Shown here: one piece after another, positions 8,334 through 17,456 of the stretch
Numbering within the stretch: the first letter of the stretch is position 1
Layout of the letters: each line of letters opens with the position of its first letter
NCBI GenBank assembly: GCA_013824685.1
Contig: PNOG01000010.1
Span: 1-64,000, forward strand
Reading direction: 5' to 3'
Source of the DNA: Coprothermobacter sp.
GTDB lineage: Bacteria; Caldisericota; Caldisericia; Cryosericales; Cryosericaceae
Length of the DNA stretch: 64,000 bases
Translations under genes and position numbers: made by a program
Notes under the pieces: generated by a model
What the model was told of the DNA's origin: nothing
What the model saw: only the letters and a program-made list of their open reading frames with translations
Database searches by the model: none

Positions 8334-8361
8334 AATATATAACGGCGCGCGTCTCTGTCAA
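8334..8361 (-). promoter_or_regulatory. Promoter of the mini Fe-S reading frame
   Basis: On the minus strand a consensus TTGACA (8356-8361), a 16-bp spacer and TATATT (8334-8339) lie 37 bp upstream of ATG 8297. Confidence 0.55.
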
Positions 8362-8421
8362 ATCGGTTCGGTCAAACGCCATCGGAGCGCGCGGACGGCG
8401 TGGTTTTCCTCGTTCGGTCCG

Positions 8422-8449
8422 TTGCAAACCGGGTTAAAGGGAATAAACT
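8422..8449 (+). promoter_or_regulatory. Promoter of the ddl-murF operon
   Basis: TTGCAA (8422-8427), 16 bp, TAAACT (8444-8449), upstream of ddl at 8526 and divergent from the mini Fe-S frame. Confidence 0.4.
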
Positions 8450-8525
8450 AAATATGCATGAAATCAGCAATTCGCGGGCTGTCCAGGGTGCATCTGCCCT
8501 GCGGTGCCGGTGCAAGGAGCCATCA

Positions 8526-9731
8526 ATGAAGAAGAGAGTCGGCGTTGTCTTCGGTTCGCGCTCAGTGGAGCACGAGGTCTCCATCATTACCGCCGTCCAG
8601 GCGATGAATTCTCTGGACGAGGCGCGGTTCGAGGTCGTCCCGCTGTACGTATCCAAGGAGGGCGTCTGGTTCACGGGTGGAGTCCTGAAGACAATGGATG
8701 CGTTCCGTGACATGGTCGGTCTTCCGGCCAAGGCACAGCGCGTGCAGCTGCAGCCGTTCGCCGGAAAGTCGACCTTCGTGATGCAGGCCCCGCGCAAAGG
8801 CTTCATGGGTCGTGGAATGGATGCGGAACCACTGGCCATCGACGTCGGATTGCTGTGCAATCACGGCACCAACGGTGAAGACGGGACGATGCAAGGCATG
8901 TTCGAACTGCTGGGGATCCCCTACACGAGTGCAGGTGTGACCGGGTCTGCACTGGGCATGGACAAGGTGTTCCAGAAACAGCTGTTTGCGGCTGCCGGAA
9001 TCCCTGTGGTTCCGTACGTCAGTTTCGGCAGGCGCACATGGCGTGCTTCGCCGGACGACTGCCTTCGTGCGGCCGAGCAGCGACTGCAATTCCCCATGTT
9101 CGTGAAACCAGCGAACCTGGGCTCCAGCGTGGGGATCACTCGTGCGACGGATCAGGACACACTGCGATACGCACTGGAGGTTGCCAGTCACTTCGACCGC
9201 AAGCTGCTGGTAGAGCAGGCTGTTACCGACCATCGCGAGATAAACTGCGCTGTCCTGGGCAACGACGAGCCGATGCCGTCGGCGTGCGAAGAAGTCTTCA
9301 GCTCTCACACATTTCTTGACTATGACGCCAAGTACAAGGTGGGGTACAAGGCTACGGCCGAACCGGATCATGCCGTCCAGAAGGCAGAGGCGCGGAGAGT
9401 TCCGGCGAATCTCGGCGACGATCTCACCCGTCGGGTGCAGGATCTGGCATGCCGTGCATTCACAACGCTTGATTGCCGGGGCGTCGCGCGGGTCGATTTC
9501 CTGATCGATGGATCGGGAGTCGTCTACGTCAACGAGATCAACACGATTCCGGGTGCCCTGTCGTTCTACCTGTGGGAAGCTGTCGGCATGCAGTACCGAG
9601 ACCTGCTGACGAAGTTGATCGATCTAGCCTGTGCGGCATTCGAAGATCGCAGGTCGAACGTCGTCAGTTACGACGTGTCAGACCTGCTGAAGCTGGGTTC
9701 AAAGGGCAAGTCCGGAAGCAAGAGCGTCTGA
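8526..9731 (+). CDS. ddl: D-alanine--D-alanine ligase
   Basis: ATP-grasp enzyme that makes the D-Ala-D-Ala dipeptide for peptidoglycan in the cytoplasm. Seen in order: SVEHEVSIITA (N-terminal loop), NHGTNGEDGTMQGMFELLGI, FVKPANLGSSVGITR (ATP-grasp loop), and VYVNEINTIPGALSFYLWEA (metal-binding Glu/Asn and substrate loop). At 401 residues it is longer than the common 300-370. The extra length lies in an early loop (about residues 50-100) and a charged C-terminal tail. AAGGAG stands 6 nt before ATG 8526. Two cell-envelope-type genes follow at once, the last a MurF-like ligase that would use the product. Confidence 0.95.
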   Translation: MKKRVGVVFGSRSVEHEVSIITAVQAMNSLDEARFEVVPLYVSKEGVWFTGGVLKTMDAFRDMVGLPAKAQRVQLQPFAGKSTFVMQAPRKGFMGRGMDAEPLAIDVGLLCNHGTNGEDGTMQGMFELLGIPYTSAGVTGSALGMDKVFQKQLFAAAGIPVVPYVSFGRRTWRASPDDCLRAAEQRLQFPMFVKPANLGSSVGITRATDQDTLRYALEVASHFDRKLLVEQAVTDHREINCAVLGNDEPMPSACEEVFSSHTFLDYDAKYKVGYKATAEPDHAVQKAEARRVPANLGDDLTRRVQDLACRAFTTLDCRGVARVDFLIDGSGVVYVNEINTIPGALSFYLWEAVGMQYRDLLTKLIDLACAAFEDRRSNVVSYDVSDLLKLGSKGKSGSKSV

Positions 9732-9740
9732 CGGAGCCTC

Positions 9741-10526
9741 GTGGCCAGTACGCTCGTCGACGGCATCACGCTCGCTTATGTAGACGAAGGGTCTGGAGAC
9801 CCCGTTGTGCTGTTGCACGGCTGGGGCGGCCAGGCGGCCAGTATGACACCGCTCATCCTGGGACTGCGGGACAAGTACCGGGTTCTTGCTTTCGACCTTC
9901 CCGGTTTCGGTGGCAGCAGTCCTCCTCCGGTTCCGTGGGGGGCGTCCGAATACGCTGCCTTCGTCGAGAGGGCAGTGACGTCTCTTGGAATTACGCGCGC
10001 GACCTACGTCGGACACTCGTTTGGCGGCCGCATTGCCATATGGCTCGCAGCGCACGTTCCTGAATCCGTCCAGGCTCTCGTCCTCATCGATGCCGCCGGC
10101 ATCAAACCGCCGACAACGCTTAGGCGGCACGCACGGCAGCTCTTCTACAAGGTCGCCAAGACAGTCCTGCGCCTTCCGATTCTTGGGGCTCGGGGGCCCG
10201 CGCTGCAGGAGCGCCTTGCCATGCGATTCGGAAGTGCCGACTACAAGGCGATGACCGGCGTGATGAGGGCATCCATGGTGAGGACCGTCAATCTCGACCT
10301 CACCGTATACTTGAAGGCTGTCAGTGCACCGACGCTGCTTCTGTGGGGGGAAAGGGACACCGAAACGCCCATGGCCGATGGACGGAAGATGGAACGGCTG
10401 ATCAGGGGGTCGCGGCTTATTGCCGTTGCAGGTGCGGGTCACTTTAGCTACCTGGACAGCCCGGCATTTGTGAATGCCGTGGTCGGCGCATTCCTCCATG
10501 GAACGCGAGAAGGAGCGACAGGATGA
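9741..10526 (+). CDS. Alpha/beta hydrolase
   Basis: A 261-residue protein of the alpha/beta hydrolase fold. The oxyanion region is VVLLHGWGGQ, the nucleophile elbow is VGHSFGGR (Ser), the acid is probably in LLLWGERDTETP (Asp), and the base is in AGAGHFSYLDSP (His). There is no signal peptide, so it is cytoplasmic. The start is GTG 9741 with GGAG upstream, 9 bp after ddl; its end overlaps the next gene by 4 bp. Placement between ddl and a murF-like gene hints at a link with envelope metabolism, but the fold covers many esterases and hydrolases and the substrate is not predictable. Confidence 0.85.
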   Translation: MASTLVDGITLAYVDEGSGDPVVLLHGWGGQAASMTPLILGLRDKYRVLAFDLPGFGGSSPPPVPWGASEYAAFVERAVTSLGITRATYVGHSFGGRIAIWLAAHVPESVQALVLIDAAGIKPPTTLRRHARQLFYKVAKTVLRLPILGARGPALQERLAMRFGSADYKAMTGVMRASMVRTVNLDLTVYLKAVSAPTLLLWGERDTETPMADGRKMERLIRGSRLIAVAGAGHFSYLDSPAFVNAVVGAFLHGTREGATG

Positions 10527-12133
10527 GAGGTTTGGCCGCGCTCCTTTCGGTCCTGGCCGTCGGTACTGCCCTCGCTCTTGCCTTGGCAAGACTCGTCTAT
10601 CTTCTTCACATGCTGCAGCTCGAGGAATACGATCCTCGGCGCTTCGTCCGCTGGGTTCTCGTCCACATCGACCGGCTGGCTGCCAACCCCATGCTTGACC
10701 TCCTTGGCCTCCTTGGGGCCGTTGTGTTGTTCCTACACCCTCTATCGGCATCGTCGACCGCCATCGCTTGCAGCCTGTCGATAGCTGTTGGCCTGGGGGG
10801 ACTCCTGTGGGAACGCCGTCTCGGGGCACGGAGTCCAGTGAAGAAGGCTCTTGTCATGACTCCGCGCGCGCGACGCCTGCTGGTTTGTACTGCGATCCTC
10901 AGTACAGGGATGTGCTTGGTACCGCTTGCTGGACAGGCAAGACTCGCTCTTGCGATAGCCTGGCTTCTGCCGATGCTGGCCCCTGTTATTCTGGTTGCCA
11001 GCCGCACGATCATGGAGCCTGTGGAGGCGTCGATACGAGACTGGTACGTGAGAGATGCCCGCAGGACCCTTGCCGGGTTCAATCCAACTGTTGTCGGCAT
11101 CACCGGAAGCTATGGCAAGACGAGCACCAAATTCTTCACGGCGCACCTGCTCGAGTCACGTTATCGTGTTCTGATGACGCCGGAGAGCTACAACACCGCC
11201 ATGGGCATCTGCCGGGTCATTCGCGGACAGCTCGGCCCTGAACACGAGGTGTTCGTGGTGGAGCTGGCCGAGAACGAAAGGGGTGGATTTGAGCATCTTC
11301 TCAGTCTGGTCCCCTGTAGCATTTCGATCGTGACGTCGGTCGGTCTGCAGCACCTCGAGGAGTTTGGCTCCGAGGCAGTCATCCGGCGTGTCCTTCAGGG
11401 ATTCGTCAGCATGCCCGGGAGTGGACCAACGGTCATCCTGAATGGCGATGACCCTGTCCTGGCAGATGTCGAGAGTGTGCACGGGAAGAGACTCCTGAGA
11501 GCAAGCGCAGGCGGATCGTTGTCATCCGACTTGCATGCCGAGAACATCGTGATGGGCGCCGACGGTCTGTCCTTCGATATCGTGACGCGTCAAGATGAGC
11601 GATTCGCGTGCCACACGATGCTGCTCGGCCGGCATAACGTCGAGAACATCTTGCTTGCGGTCACAGTGGCGCGTGAACTGGGTGTATCCTGGAACGCCAT
11701 TCAGGATGGTGTCGCAACACTGCAGGCGCCTCCTCATCGGCTACAGTTGATGGCTGGCCCCGGCGGCGTGCGCATCATCGATGATGCCTTCAACTCGAAT
11801 CCTGCCGGGTTTGCCACGGCGATGGAGGTCCTGGCCGCTTTTCCTTCGCGACGAATCCTCGTTACCCCCGGGCTGGTATCGCTGGGTGGTGCGGAGGACG
11901 CCACGAACATCGAGGCAGGCAGGCAGGCGGCTGGAGCGGCTGACACAGTGGTCCTTGTGGGCCCGAAGAAGACTCGGCCGGTGCGCGAAGGACTGCTGTC
12001 GGCTGGTTTCCTGGAGACGAGCATCCTCACGGCTCGTTCCCTCGAGGAGGTCACGGTGCTTATGCGAAGTCTGCTGACATCCGGTGACACGGTGATGTTC
12101 GAGAACGACCTCCCTGATACCTACAATGAGTGA
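10523..12133 (+). CDS. murF: Membrane-anchored MurF-like Mur ligase
   Basis: Mur ligase family protein, most like MurF, which adds D-Ala-D-Ala to the UDP-MurNAc-tripeptide. The P-loop is GITGSYGKTSTK (about residue 193), followed by ENERGGFEHLLSLV, the conserved HNVENILLAVTVARELG, and DDAFNSNPAGFATAMEVL in the C-terminal domain. About 170 N-terminal residues are unlike classical MurF: they form several membrane segments in place of the usual N-terminal nucleotide-substrate domain. At 536 residues it is longer than classical MurF (about 450). The operon position after ddl supports the MurF role. The overlap with the hydrolase (ATGA) implies coupling. Confidence 0.85.
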   Translation: MRGLAALLSVLAVGTALALALARLVYLLHMLQLEEYDPRRFVRWVLVHIDRLAANPMLDLLGLLGAVVLFLHPLSASSTAIACSLSIAVGLGGLLWERRLGARSPVKKALVMTPRARRLLVCTAILSTGMCLVPLAGQARLALAIAWLLPMLAPVILVASRTIMEPVEASIRDWYVRDARRTLAGFNPTVVGITGSYGKTSTKFFTAHLLESRYRVLMTPESYNTAMGICRVIRGQLGPEHEVFVVELAENERGGFEHLLSLVPCSISIVTSVGLQHLEEFGSEAVIRRVLQGFVSMPGSGPTVILNGDDPVLADVESVHGKRLLRASAGGSLSSDLHAENIVMGADGLSFDIVTRQDERFACHTMLLGRHNVENILLAVTVARELGVSWNAIQDGVATLQAPPHRLQLMAGPGGVRIIDDAFNSNPAGFATAMEVLAAFPSRRILVTPGLVSLGGAEDATNIEAGRQAAGAADTVVLVGPKKTRPVREGLLSAGFLETSILTARSLEEVTVLMRSLLTSGDTVMFENDLPDTYNE

Positions 12134-12209
12134 TGTGATTGCCGCGAGAGCGGTGGCCAGGAACGTGGGTGGGTGGTCGGTCGTGGTGCATGCGGGAGGC
12201 CCGAAGTAA

Positions 12210-12231
12210 TCACAGGTAGGTCGACCTGTGA
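12210..12231. promoter_or_regulatory. Inverted repeat upstream of dcd operon (operator or hairpin)
   Basis: Arms TCACAGGT and ACCTGTGA surround a 6-nt centre, and the centre plus inner arms contain the perfect palindrome AGGTCGACCT with a central CG, as LacI family operators have. It lies about 50 bp upstream of the likely -35 box. It has no T run. It could be the operator of the LacI protein encoded in this operon or a weak terminator for murF. Confidence 0.35.
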
Positions 12232-12279
12232 AATGCCGGCACTGGTGCTGCCCCATGAGAGGCTTGCCGGTAGTCAACC

Positions 12280-12307
12280 TTGACGGCTGCGTGCTTCTGG
12301 ACACAAT
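12280..12307 (+). promoter_or_regulatory. Putative promoter of the nucleoside operon
   Basis: TTGACG (12280-12285), 16 bp, CACAAT (12302-12307), 42 bp upstream of dcd. The -35 box is good and the -10 box moderate. Confidence 0.4.
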
Positions 12308-12348
12308 GATAGCGTTTGCAGGCGAAAATCGGGACTTGGAGGCGGGAA

Positions 12349-12900
12349 ATGGGAATCAAGTCTGATGTGTGGATCGCGGCTCATGCACTGGATGGCATGA
12401 TCGAACCGTTCGCAGCAGACTGTCCCAAGGGCGTCGTCTCGTATGGGGTGTCGTCTTATGGATACGACATGCGTGTGGCGGACGAATTCAAGGTCTTCAC
12501 CAATGTCTTCAATGCCATCGTCGATCCGAAGGCGTTCACCGGGCAAAGCTTCGTGGACATGAAGGGAGACTCCTGCATCATCCCGCCGAACTCCTTCGCG
12601 CTCGCACGCAGTCTCGAGTACTTCCGGATTCCCCGGGATGTCTTGTGTCTTGTCATTGGCAAGAGCACATATGCTCGAGCGGGCATCATCGTCAACGTGA
12701 CGCCGCTTGAGCCCGAATGGGAAGGCTTCGTGACCATCGAGATCAGTAACACGACGCCGCTCCCCGTCAAAGTCTATGCCAACGAGGGGATTGCCCAGGT
12801 TCTCTTCATGGGAGCCGACGATCTGTGCGGCATCTCCTATAAGGACAAGAAGGGAAAGTACCAGAACCAGACAGGCATCTGGTTGCCGAGGGTGGAGTAG
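12349..12900 (+). CDS. dcd: dCTP deaminase
   Basis: Cytoplasmic trimeric enzyme that deaminates dCTP to dUTP (or to dUMP in the bifunctional form) for dTTP synthesis. It has 183 residues. Signature regions are [33 protein letters not shown], where Ser, Arg and the catalytic Glu sit, [20 protein letters not shown], and GIAQVLF. The final segment [11 protein letters not shown] is typical. ATG 12349 follows GGAGGCGGGAA. It is the first gene of an operon for nucleoside uptake and salvage and ends 2 bp before the regulator gene. Confidence 0.93.
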   Translation: MGIKSDVWIAAHALDGMIEPFAADCPKGVVSYGVSSYGYDMRVADEFKVFTNVFNAIVDPKAFTGQSFVDMKGDSCIIPPNSFALARSLEYFRIPRDVLCLVIGKSTYARAGIIVNVTPLEPEWEGFVTIEISNTTPLPVKVYANEGIAQVLFMGADDLCGISYKDKKGKYQNQTGIWLPRVE

Positions 12901-12902
12901 CC

Positions 12903-13913
12903 ATGAGGGAAATCGCGCGGAAGCTCGGTGTCTCTACAAGCACAGTGTCGCGGGCGTTCTCGAAGCCGGAGATGGTGCGATCGGAGCTGCGTGAGCGCAT
13001 TCTGAAGATGGCCAGGGAGTTGGACTACAAGCCCAATCGTATTGCACGCGCTATGGTCCTTGGCCAATCCGATCTCATTGGTCTTGTGGTTCCTGACATT
13101 ACCAACCCATTCTTTCCAGCTATCGTGCGCGGCGTGGAGGATGAAGCACGCAAGCATGGCCTGAACCTCATCGTCTGCAATAGCGACGGTCATGTGGCCA
13201 AGGAGAAACAGTACCTGCATTCTCTGCATGATCTGACTGTGGCAGGAATCATCGTGGCCAGCGCTTCCCGAAGAGATGCGTATGTGGCAGAGCTGGCGGC
13301 AGATGTTCCCGTTGTTGTCATGGACCGTAGACTCTCCGGTTCCCTGGTTTCACAGGTGAATGCCGACAACTACGGTGGGAGCAAGGCTGTGGTCGACTAC
13401 CTGGCGGGGCTGGGGCACCGCAAGCTGCTCTATCTTTCGGGCTCTCCAATGATCTCTACAGCTGAGGACAGGCTCCGAGGGTTTCGTGACCAGTGCCGCC
13501 TTCACGATATCGACTTTGATGTCGTGCGTGCGGGTTTTGGGATCGACGACGGCTACGGAGCCATGAAGCAGGCCTGGCCCATGATGGACGGAACGACGGG
13601 TATTGTCTGTGCCAATGACTTGTGTGCATTTGGCGCTCTGGCGAGACTTGCCGAATTGGGTATCCCGGTGCCGGAGAGGATATCGGTGACTGGTTTTGAC
13701 GACATCGCGTTTGCGAGGATCTTCAGTCCGTCGCTCACGACGGTGCGACAACCCACCTATGAGATGGGACGACTGGCAGTGAGAGCGATCCTCGACATGA
13801 GACGCGGTCATGCGTCACAGCAGCTGGTGGTTCTCCCGACGGAGCTTGTAGTCCGGGATTCGACGGCTCTCCGGAATGCTTCTGTGCAGCCTTCTTCGGC
13901 AAGGGCGTTGTAG
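12903..13913 (+). CDS. LacI family transcriptional regulator
   Basis: A 336-residue repressor-type protein. The helix-turn-helix is at the very N terminus (REIARKLGVSTSTVSRAFS), followed by the hinge helix (DYKPNRIARAMVLGQ). The periplasmic-binding-like effector domain has DLIGLVVPDITNPFFPAIV and later GIVCANDLCAFGAL and VTGFDDIAFA. It is like RbsR/PurR/CytR proteins. It sits 2 bp after dcd and 2 bp before a PfkB kinase, so it most likely controls this nucleoside/ribose operon. The ligand is inferred to be a nucleoside, ribose or purine base. Confidence 0.92.
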   Translation: MREIARKLGVSTSTVSRAFSKPEMVRSELRERILKMARELDYKPNRIARAMVLGQSDLIGLVVPDITNPFFPAIVRGVEDEARKHGLNLIVCNSDGHVAKEKQYLHSLHDLTVAGIIVASASRRDAYVAELAADVPVVVMDRRLSGSLVSQVNADNYGGSKAVVDYLAGLGHRKLLYLSGSPMISTAEDRLRGFRDQCRLHDIDFDVVRAGFGIDDGYGAMKQAWPMMDGTTGIVCANDLCAFGALARLAELGIPVPERISVTGFDDIAFARIFSPSLTTVRQPTYEMGRLAVRAILDMRRGHASQQLVVLPTELVVRDSTALRNASVQPSSARAL

Positions 13914-13915
13914 TC

Positions 13916-14854
13916 ATGGTCATATCATTCGGTAGCATCAACATGGATCTCGTTGTCCGCTGCGACCGTGCGCCGGACCAGGGTGAGACCATTGTCTCTA
14001 CTGGATGGCTTACGAACCCGGGTGGTAAAGGTGCGAACCAGGCGGTACAGGCTGCCCGGCTGAAAGCGGAGACTGTGCTGGTTGGGCGGGTGGGATCAGA
14101 CGCCTTTGGGCGGGACGTGATGAATGGGTTGTCGGCCTACGGAGTGGACGTTGGCCGCGTCATGGTGGATCCGGTCTTGCCGACGGGGGTTGCGTGCATT
14201 TTGGTAGAAAGAGGCGGCGAGAATCGCATTGTGGTCGTCCCGGGTGCCAACGGTGCCGTCGGCGCTGCCGAACTCGAGACGCTGGAGGGTTTGCTGCAGC
14301 CCGGGGTCGTTCTTCTGCTGCAGTGCGAAATCCCGTTTGCGGTTGTTCGGGAGGCTGCTCATATGGCGCACCTGAGAGGAGCTACCGTCATCCTCGATCC
14401 TTCGCCCTGGGAGTCCCTCACATTGACGCCAGGAGTATTCGCCGATGTGGACTACCTCATGCCGAACGAGGGTGAGGCCCGAGCGCTTGCCGGAACAACC
14501 GGTCTCAAAGAGGCCGCAGCAGTCCTGCTTGGCCTGGGCGCACGGACCGTCGTCGTGAAGCGGGGAGAAAAGGGTGTATTTGCGGTTGGCGCATTCGAGA
14601 GCCCCGAGGTGCCCGCGTTTTCGGTGGTACCGGTCGATACGACGGCTGCGGGTGATTCTTTCCAGGGAGCATTTGCCGCGTCGCTGGACCTGGGGTTTGA
14701 CCCCGACACGGCACTCTGCCGGGGGATGGCGGCGGGAGCGCTTACGGTAACGCGGCCGGGTGCTCAGCAATCGATGCCGGATGAAGTGGAAGTCACTGCG
14801 TTTCTTGAGGCAAGGCTGCACAGGGGAGACCACCTCCCAAAGCAGCACATCTGA
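13916..14854 (+). CDS. rbsK: PfkB family carbohydrate kinase, probable ribokinase
   Basis: Cytoplasmic kinase of the PfkB/ribokinase family that phosphorylates ribose or a nucleoside. Of 312 residues, the N-terminal signature is FGSINMDLVVRCDRAPDQGE with NPGGKGANQAVQAARL, the ribokinase GG switch. Near the C terminus VPVDTTAAGDSFQGAFAASL carries the catalytic Asp and anion hole, and GALTVTRPGAQQSMP closes the domain. The substrate-binding residues fit ribokinase best; a nucleoside kinase is possible given the transporter genes that follow. Confidence 0.88.
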   Translation: MVISFGSINMDLVVRCDRAPDQGETIVSTGWLTNPGGKGANQAVQAARLKAETVLVGRVGSDAFGRDVMNGLSAYGVDVGRVMVDPVLPTGVACILVERGGENRIVVVPGANGAVGAAELETLEGLLQPGVVLLLQCEIPFAVVREAAHMAHLRGATVILDPSPWESLTLTPGVFADVDYLMPNEGEARALAGTTGLKEAAAVLLGLGARTVVVKRGEKGVFAVGAFESPEVPAFSVVPVDTTAAGDSFQGAFAASLDLGFDPDTALCRGMAAGALTVTRPGAQQSMPDEVEVTAFLEARLHRGDHLPKQHI

Positions 14855-14876
14855 AGGACAAAGGAGAAGAGTAAAC

Positions 14877-15893
14877 ATGAAGAGAATGCTGTGTACGCTG
14901 CTCGCACTTATGATGATTAGCCTGTCATTTGCCGGCTGCAAGCCGACAGTGACTGGTCCCAAGACCGACAAGCTCGTCTACCTTATCAATGGAGCTCTTG
15001 GCGACAATGCGTTCTACGATTCCGGCCAGAAAGGGATCGACAACATCAAGGCACAGTATGGTGTGGAGACAAGGACGATTGAGTGCAACTTCGACGCAGG
15101 CAAGTACGAACCCGGCCTCGAAGCAGCCACACAGTACAGCGATGTCGTGTTCGTCATTTCCTATGCGTTCGAGGATGCTCTGAAGGCGATGGCCGACAAG
15201 TACCCGGACAAGATCTTCGTCAACATTGACACGATTGTGCAGAACAGCAAGAGCACGATAACGTCCATCAAATATGTCGAAGAAGAGAGTGCGTTCCTGG
15301 CGGGCGTCTGTGCCGGTCTTACGACCACAGACATGAGCATCAAGAATATCAACGCCGACAAGGTCGTCGGCGTGGTCGCCGCAGCGGATGATCCCGTCGT
15401 GATGGCTTTTGTGAAGGCCTATGAGGATGGCGTCCACTACATCGACAAGGCCATCAAGGTCGAGCGCGTCGTGCTCGCCGGTATCTGGGACGACCCGGCC
15501 AAAGGCAAGCAGGCCGCTCTCAGCCTCTATGACAAGAAGTGCGATGTTGTGTTCCAGGTTGCCGCCGCCACGGGTCTGGGCGTGTTGCAGGCAGCCAAGG
15601 AGCGTGGCCTGTACGCAATCGGCGTCGACACGAATCAGAACGATATCGAGCCCGGCTACGTCATCGCGTCGGACATCAAGGACGTGGGCGCGACCATCGA
15701 AGACGTCTACAAGACGATCAAGGATGGTACCTACAAGCCGGGGCAAGTCGTGAAGTATGGGCTGAAGACTGGAACTGTCGATCTGGCAACCGAGGCGACG
15801 GTGCAAGTTCTTCCGCAGAGCATTCTCGATCGCATCGGCGAAGTCCGTCAGCAGATCATCGACGGCACGCTCGCCGTCACCAAGTACCAGTAG
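14877..15893 (+). CDS. BMP family nucleoside-binding lipoprotein
   Basis: Substrate-binding lipoprotein of the basic membrane protein (PnrA/Med) family, which delivers purine nucleosides to an ABC importer. The N terminus is a lipoprotein signal, with a hydrophobic stretch ending SFAGC where the cysteine is lipidated. The mature part has GALGDNAFYDSGQKGI, ESAFLAGVCAGL and VGVVAAADDPVVMAF, all standard for the family. It has 338 residues. ATG 14877 follows AAGGAGAAG. It is followed by the ATPase and two permeases in the standard order for these importers. Confidence 0.93.
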   Translation: MKRMLCTLLALMMISLSFAGCKPTVTGPKTDKLVYLINGALGDNAFYDSGQKGIDNIKAQYGVETRTIECNFDAGKYEPGLEAATQYSDVVFVISYAFEDALKAMADKYPDKIFVNIDTIVQNSKSTITSIKYVEEESAFLAGVCAGLTTTDMSIKNINADKVVGVVAAADDPVVMAFVKAYEDGVHYIDKAIKVERVVLAGIWDDPAKGKQAALSLYDKKCDVVFQVAAATGLGVLQAAKERGLYAIGVDTNQNDIEPGYVIASDIKDVGATIEDVYKTIKDGTYKPGQVVKYGLKTGTVDLATEATVQVLPQSILDRIGEVRQQIIDGTLAVTKYQ

Positions 15894-15905
15894 GACAGAC
15901 TGTTC

Positions 15906-17456
15906 GTGGCACGTGACGTCCTGATCGACCTGCAGCACATCACCAAGGTGTTTCCTCCGGACACCGTCGCACTCTCTGACGTGTCGGTATCGTTCGAATC
16001 CGGCGAGATCCACGCGCTGGTCGGAGAGAACGGAGCCGGGAAGAGCACACTCATGAAGGTGTTCTATGGCCTCGAGCGCCGAGACGCAGGGAACATTTTC
16101 TTCAGGGGTGCCAGGGTCGAATTCAGGACGCCACGTGAAGCGATTTCCGCCGGGATAGGTATGGTGCACCAGGAGATCCTGCTCATTCCAGAGTACACGG
16201 TATGGCAGAACATCGTCCTGGGCGCCGAGCCTGTCCGCGCTTTCGGGACAATCGATGCTGACAGGGCGCGTGAAGCAGTGCGCCAGAAGATCGAGGAGTT
16301 TCAGTTCAACTTGGAACCTGACGCTCTGGTAGGGGATATCTCGGTAGCTGCACGCCAAAAGGTCGAAATCCTCAAACTGCTCTACCGGAATGTCTCCGTG
16401 CTTGTTCTGGACGAGCCGACAGCGGTTCTGACACCCCAGGAAATCCCTCAGCTGTTCGCCGAATTGGCACGTCTCAGGGACAAAGGACACACGATCATCT
16501 TCATTTCGCACCGGCTGGACGAGGTCCTGACCTTGAGCGATCGCGTGACTGTCATGCGGCGTGGCAAGGTCGTCGGTACGTCCGCTGCATCCGAACTCAC
16601 GAAAGAGGATCTGGCTCGACAGATGGTGGGCAGAGAGGTCCTGTTCACGTCGCGGCGCCAGCCTCAGGAACCCGGAGAGATCGTCTTCCGTGCGCGAGGG
16701 CTGAATTGCCGCGACCCCGAGCACTGCGCAAGACTGCATGACGCGACCGTCGAAGTGCGTGCCGGCGAGATCGTAGGGGTGGCCGGCGTCGAGGGGAATG
16801 GTCAGTTCGAGTTGGTGAATGCAATCATGGGTCTTGCCCCGATGACATCAGGAACGCTGGAGGTAAAGGGGAAGGACATCGCGCATGCCGACATCCTGAC
16901 CAGACGGATGCTGATGGCGTTCGTTCCCCAGGACCGGGGGAAGATGGGCGCAAGTGTGGCGGCATCCATCCTGGAGGATGCGATTATGACACATCACATC
17001 CTTGATCCACGGTTCCGCACCTGGAGGGGACTCGGACTCAACTACCGGCATGCAGCCGAGTTTGTCGATCAGATCCGAGACCAGTTTGCCGTCAGCATGG
17101 GGCACTCGTCGGATGCGTTCAGCTCATTGTCGGGCGGCAACCAGCAGAAGGTGATTCTCGGTCGTGAACTACTGCTGGAAACGCCATTCGTCCTCATGGA
17201 CCAGCCGACGCGAGGCCTGGACGTCGGTTCCATCGAGTATGTCCATCAGCTGCTTTTGGACCTGCGGAGCAAGAAACGGGCTGTCCTGCTGGTATCGGCC
17301 GACCTCGACGAACTATTCATGGTGGCCGACCGCATCGTCGTCATGTGCCAAGGCGCAGTGGTCGCAGACCTTGCCACGGATGAAACAAGTCGTGAGGAAG
17401 TGGGGTACTACATGCTCGGGGGAAAGGAAGCTGTACATGCGGAAACAGGCTCTTAG
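15906..17456 (+). CDS. Nucleoside ABC transporter, double-domain ATPase
   Basis: A 516-residue ATPase with two nucleotide-binding domains, as in simple sugar and nucleoside importers. Domain 1 has Walker [10 protein letters not shown] and Walker [12 protein letters not shown], but its signature region reads VAARQKVEI rather than LSGGQ. Domain 2 has a degenerate Walker A ([12 protein letters not shown]) but an intact signature [15 protein letters not shown] and Walker [15 protein letters not shown]. This asymmetry is usual in this family. The start is GTG 15906, 12 bp after the lipoprotein gene. It overlaps the first permease by 20 bp. Confidence 0.93.
   Translation: MARDVLIDLQHITKVFPPDTVALSDVSVSFESGEIHALVGENGAGKSTLMKVFYGLERRDAGNIFFRGARVEFRTPREAISAGIGMVHQEILLIPEYTVWQNIVLGAEPVRAFGTIDADRAREAVRQKIEEFQFNLEPDALVGDISVAARQKVEILKLLYRNVSVLVLDEPTAVLTPQEIPQLFAELARLRDKGHTIIFISHRLDEVLTLSDRVTVMRRGKVVGTSAASELTKEDLARQMVGREVLFTSRRQPQEPGEIVFRARGLNCRDPEHCARLHDATVEVRAGEIVGVAGVEGNGQFELVNAIMGLAPMTSGTLEVKGKDIAHADILTRRMLMAFVPQDRGKMGASVAASILEDAIMTHHILDPRFRTWRGLGLNYRHAAEFVDQIRDQFAVSMGHSSDAFSSLSGGNQQKVILGRELLLETPFVLMDQPTRGLDVGSIEYVHQLLLDLRSKKRAVLLVSADLDELFMVADRIVVMCQGAVVADLATDETSREEVGYYMLGGKEAVHAETGS

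Noticed and set aside
14925-16739. Long minus-strand open frame (604 codons) across the BMP lipoprotein and ABC ATPase genes
   Set aside because: It is antisense to two genes with clear family motifs and its own translation resembles no family; it follows from high GC in third positions.
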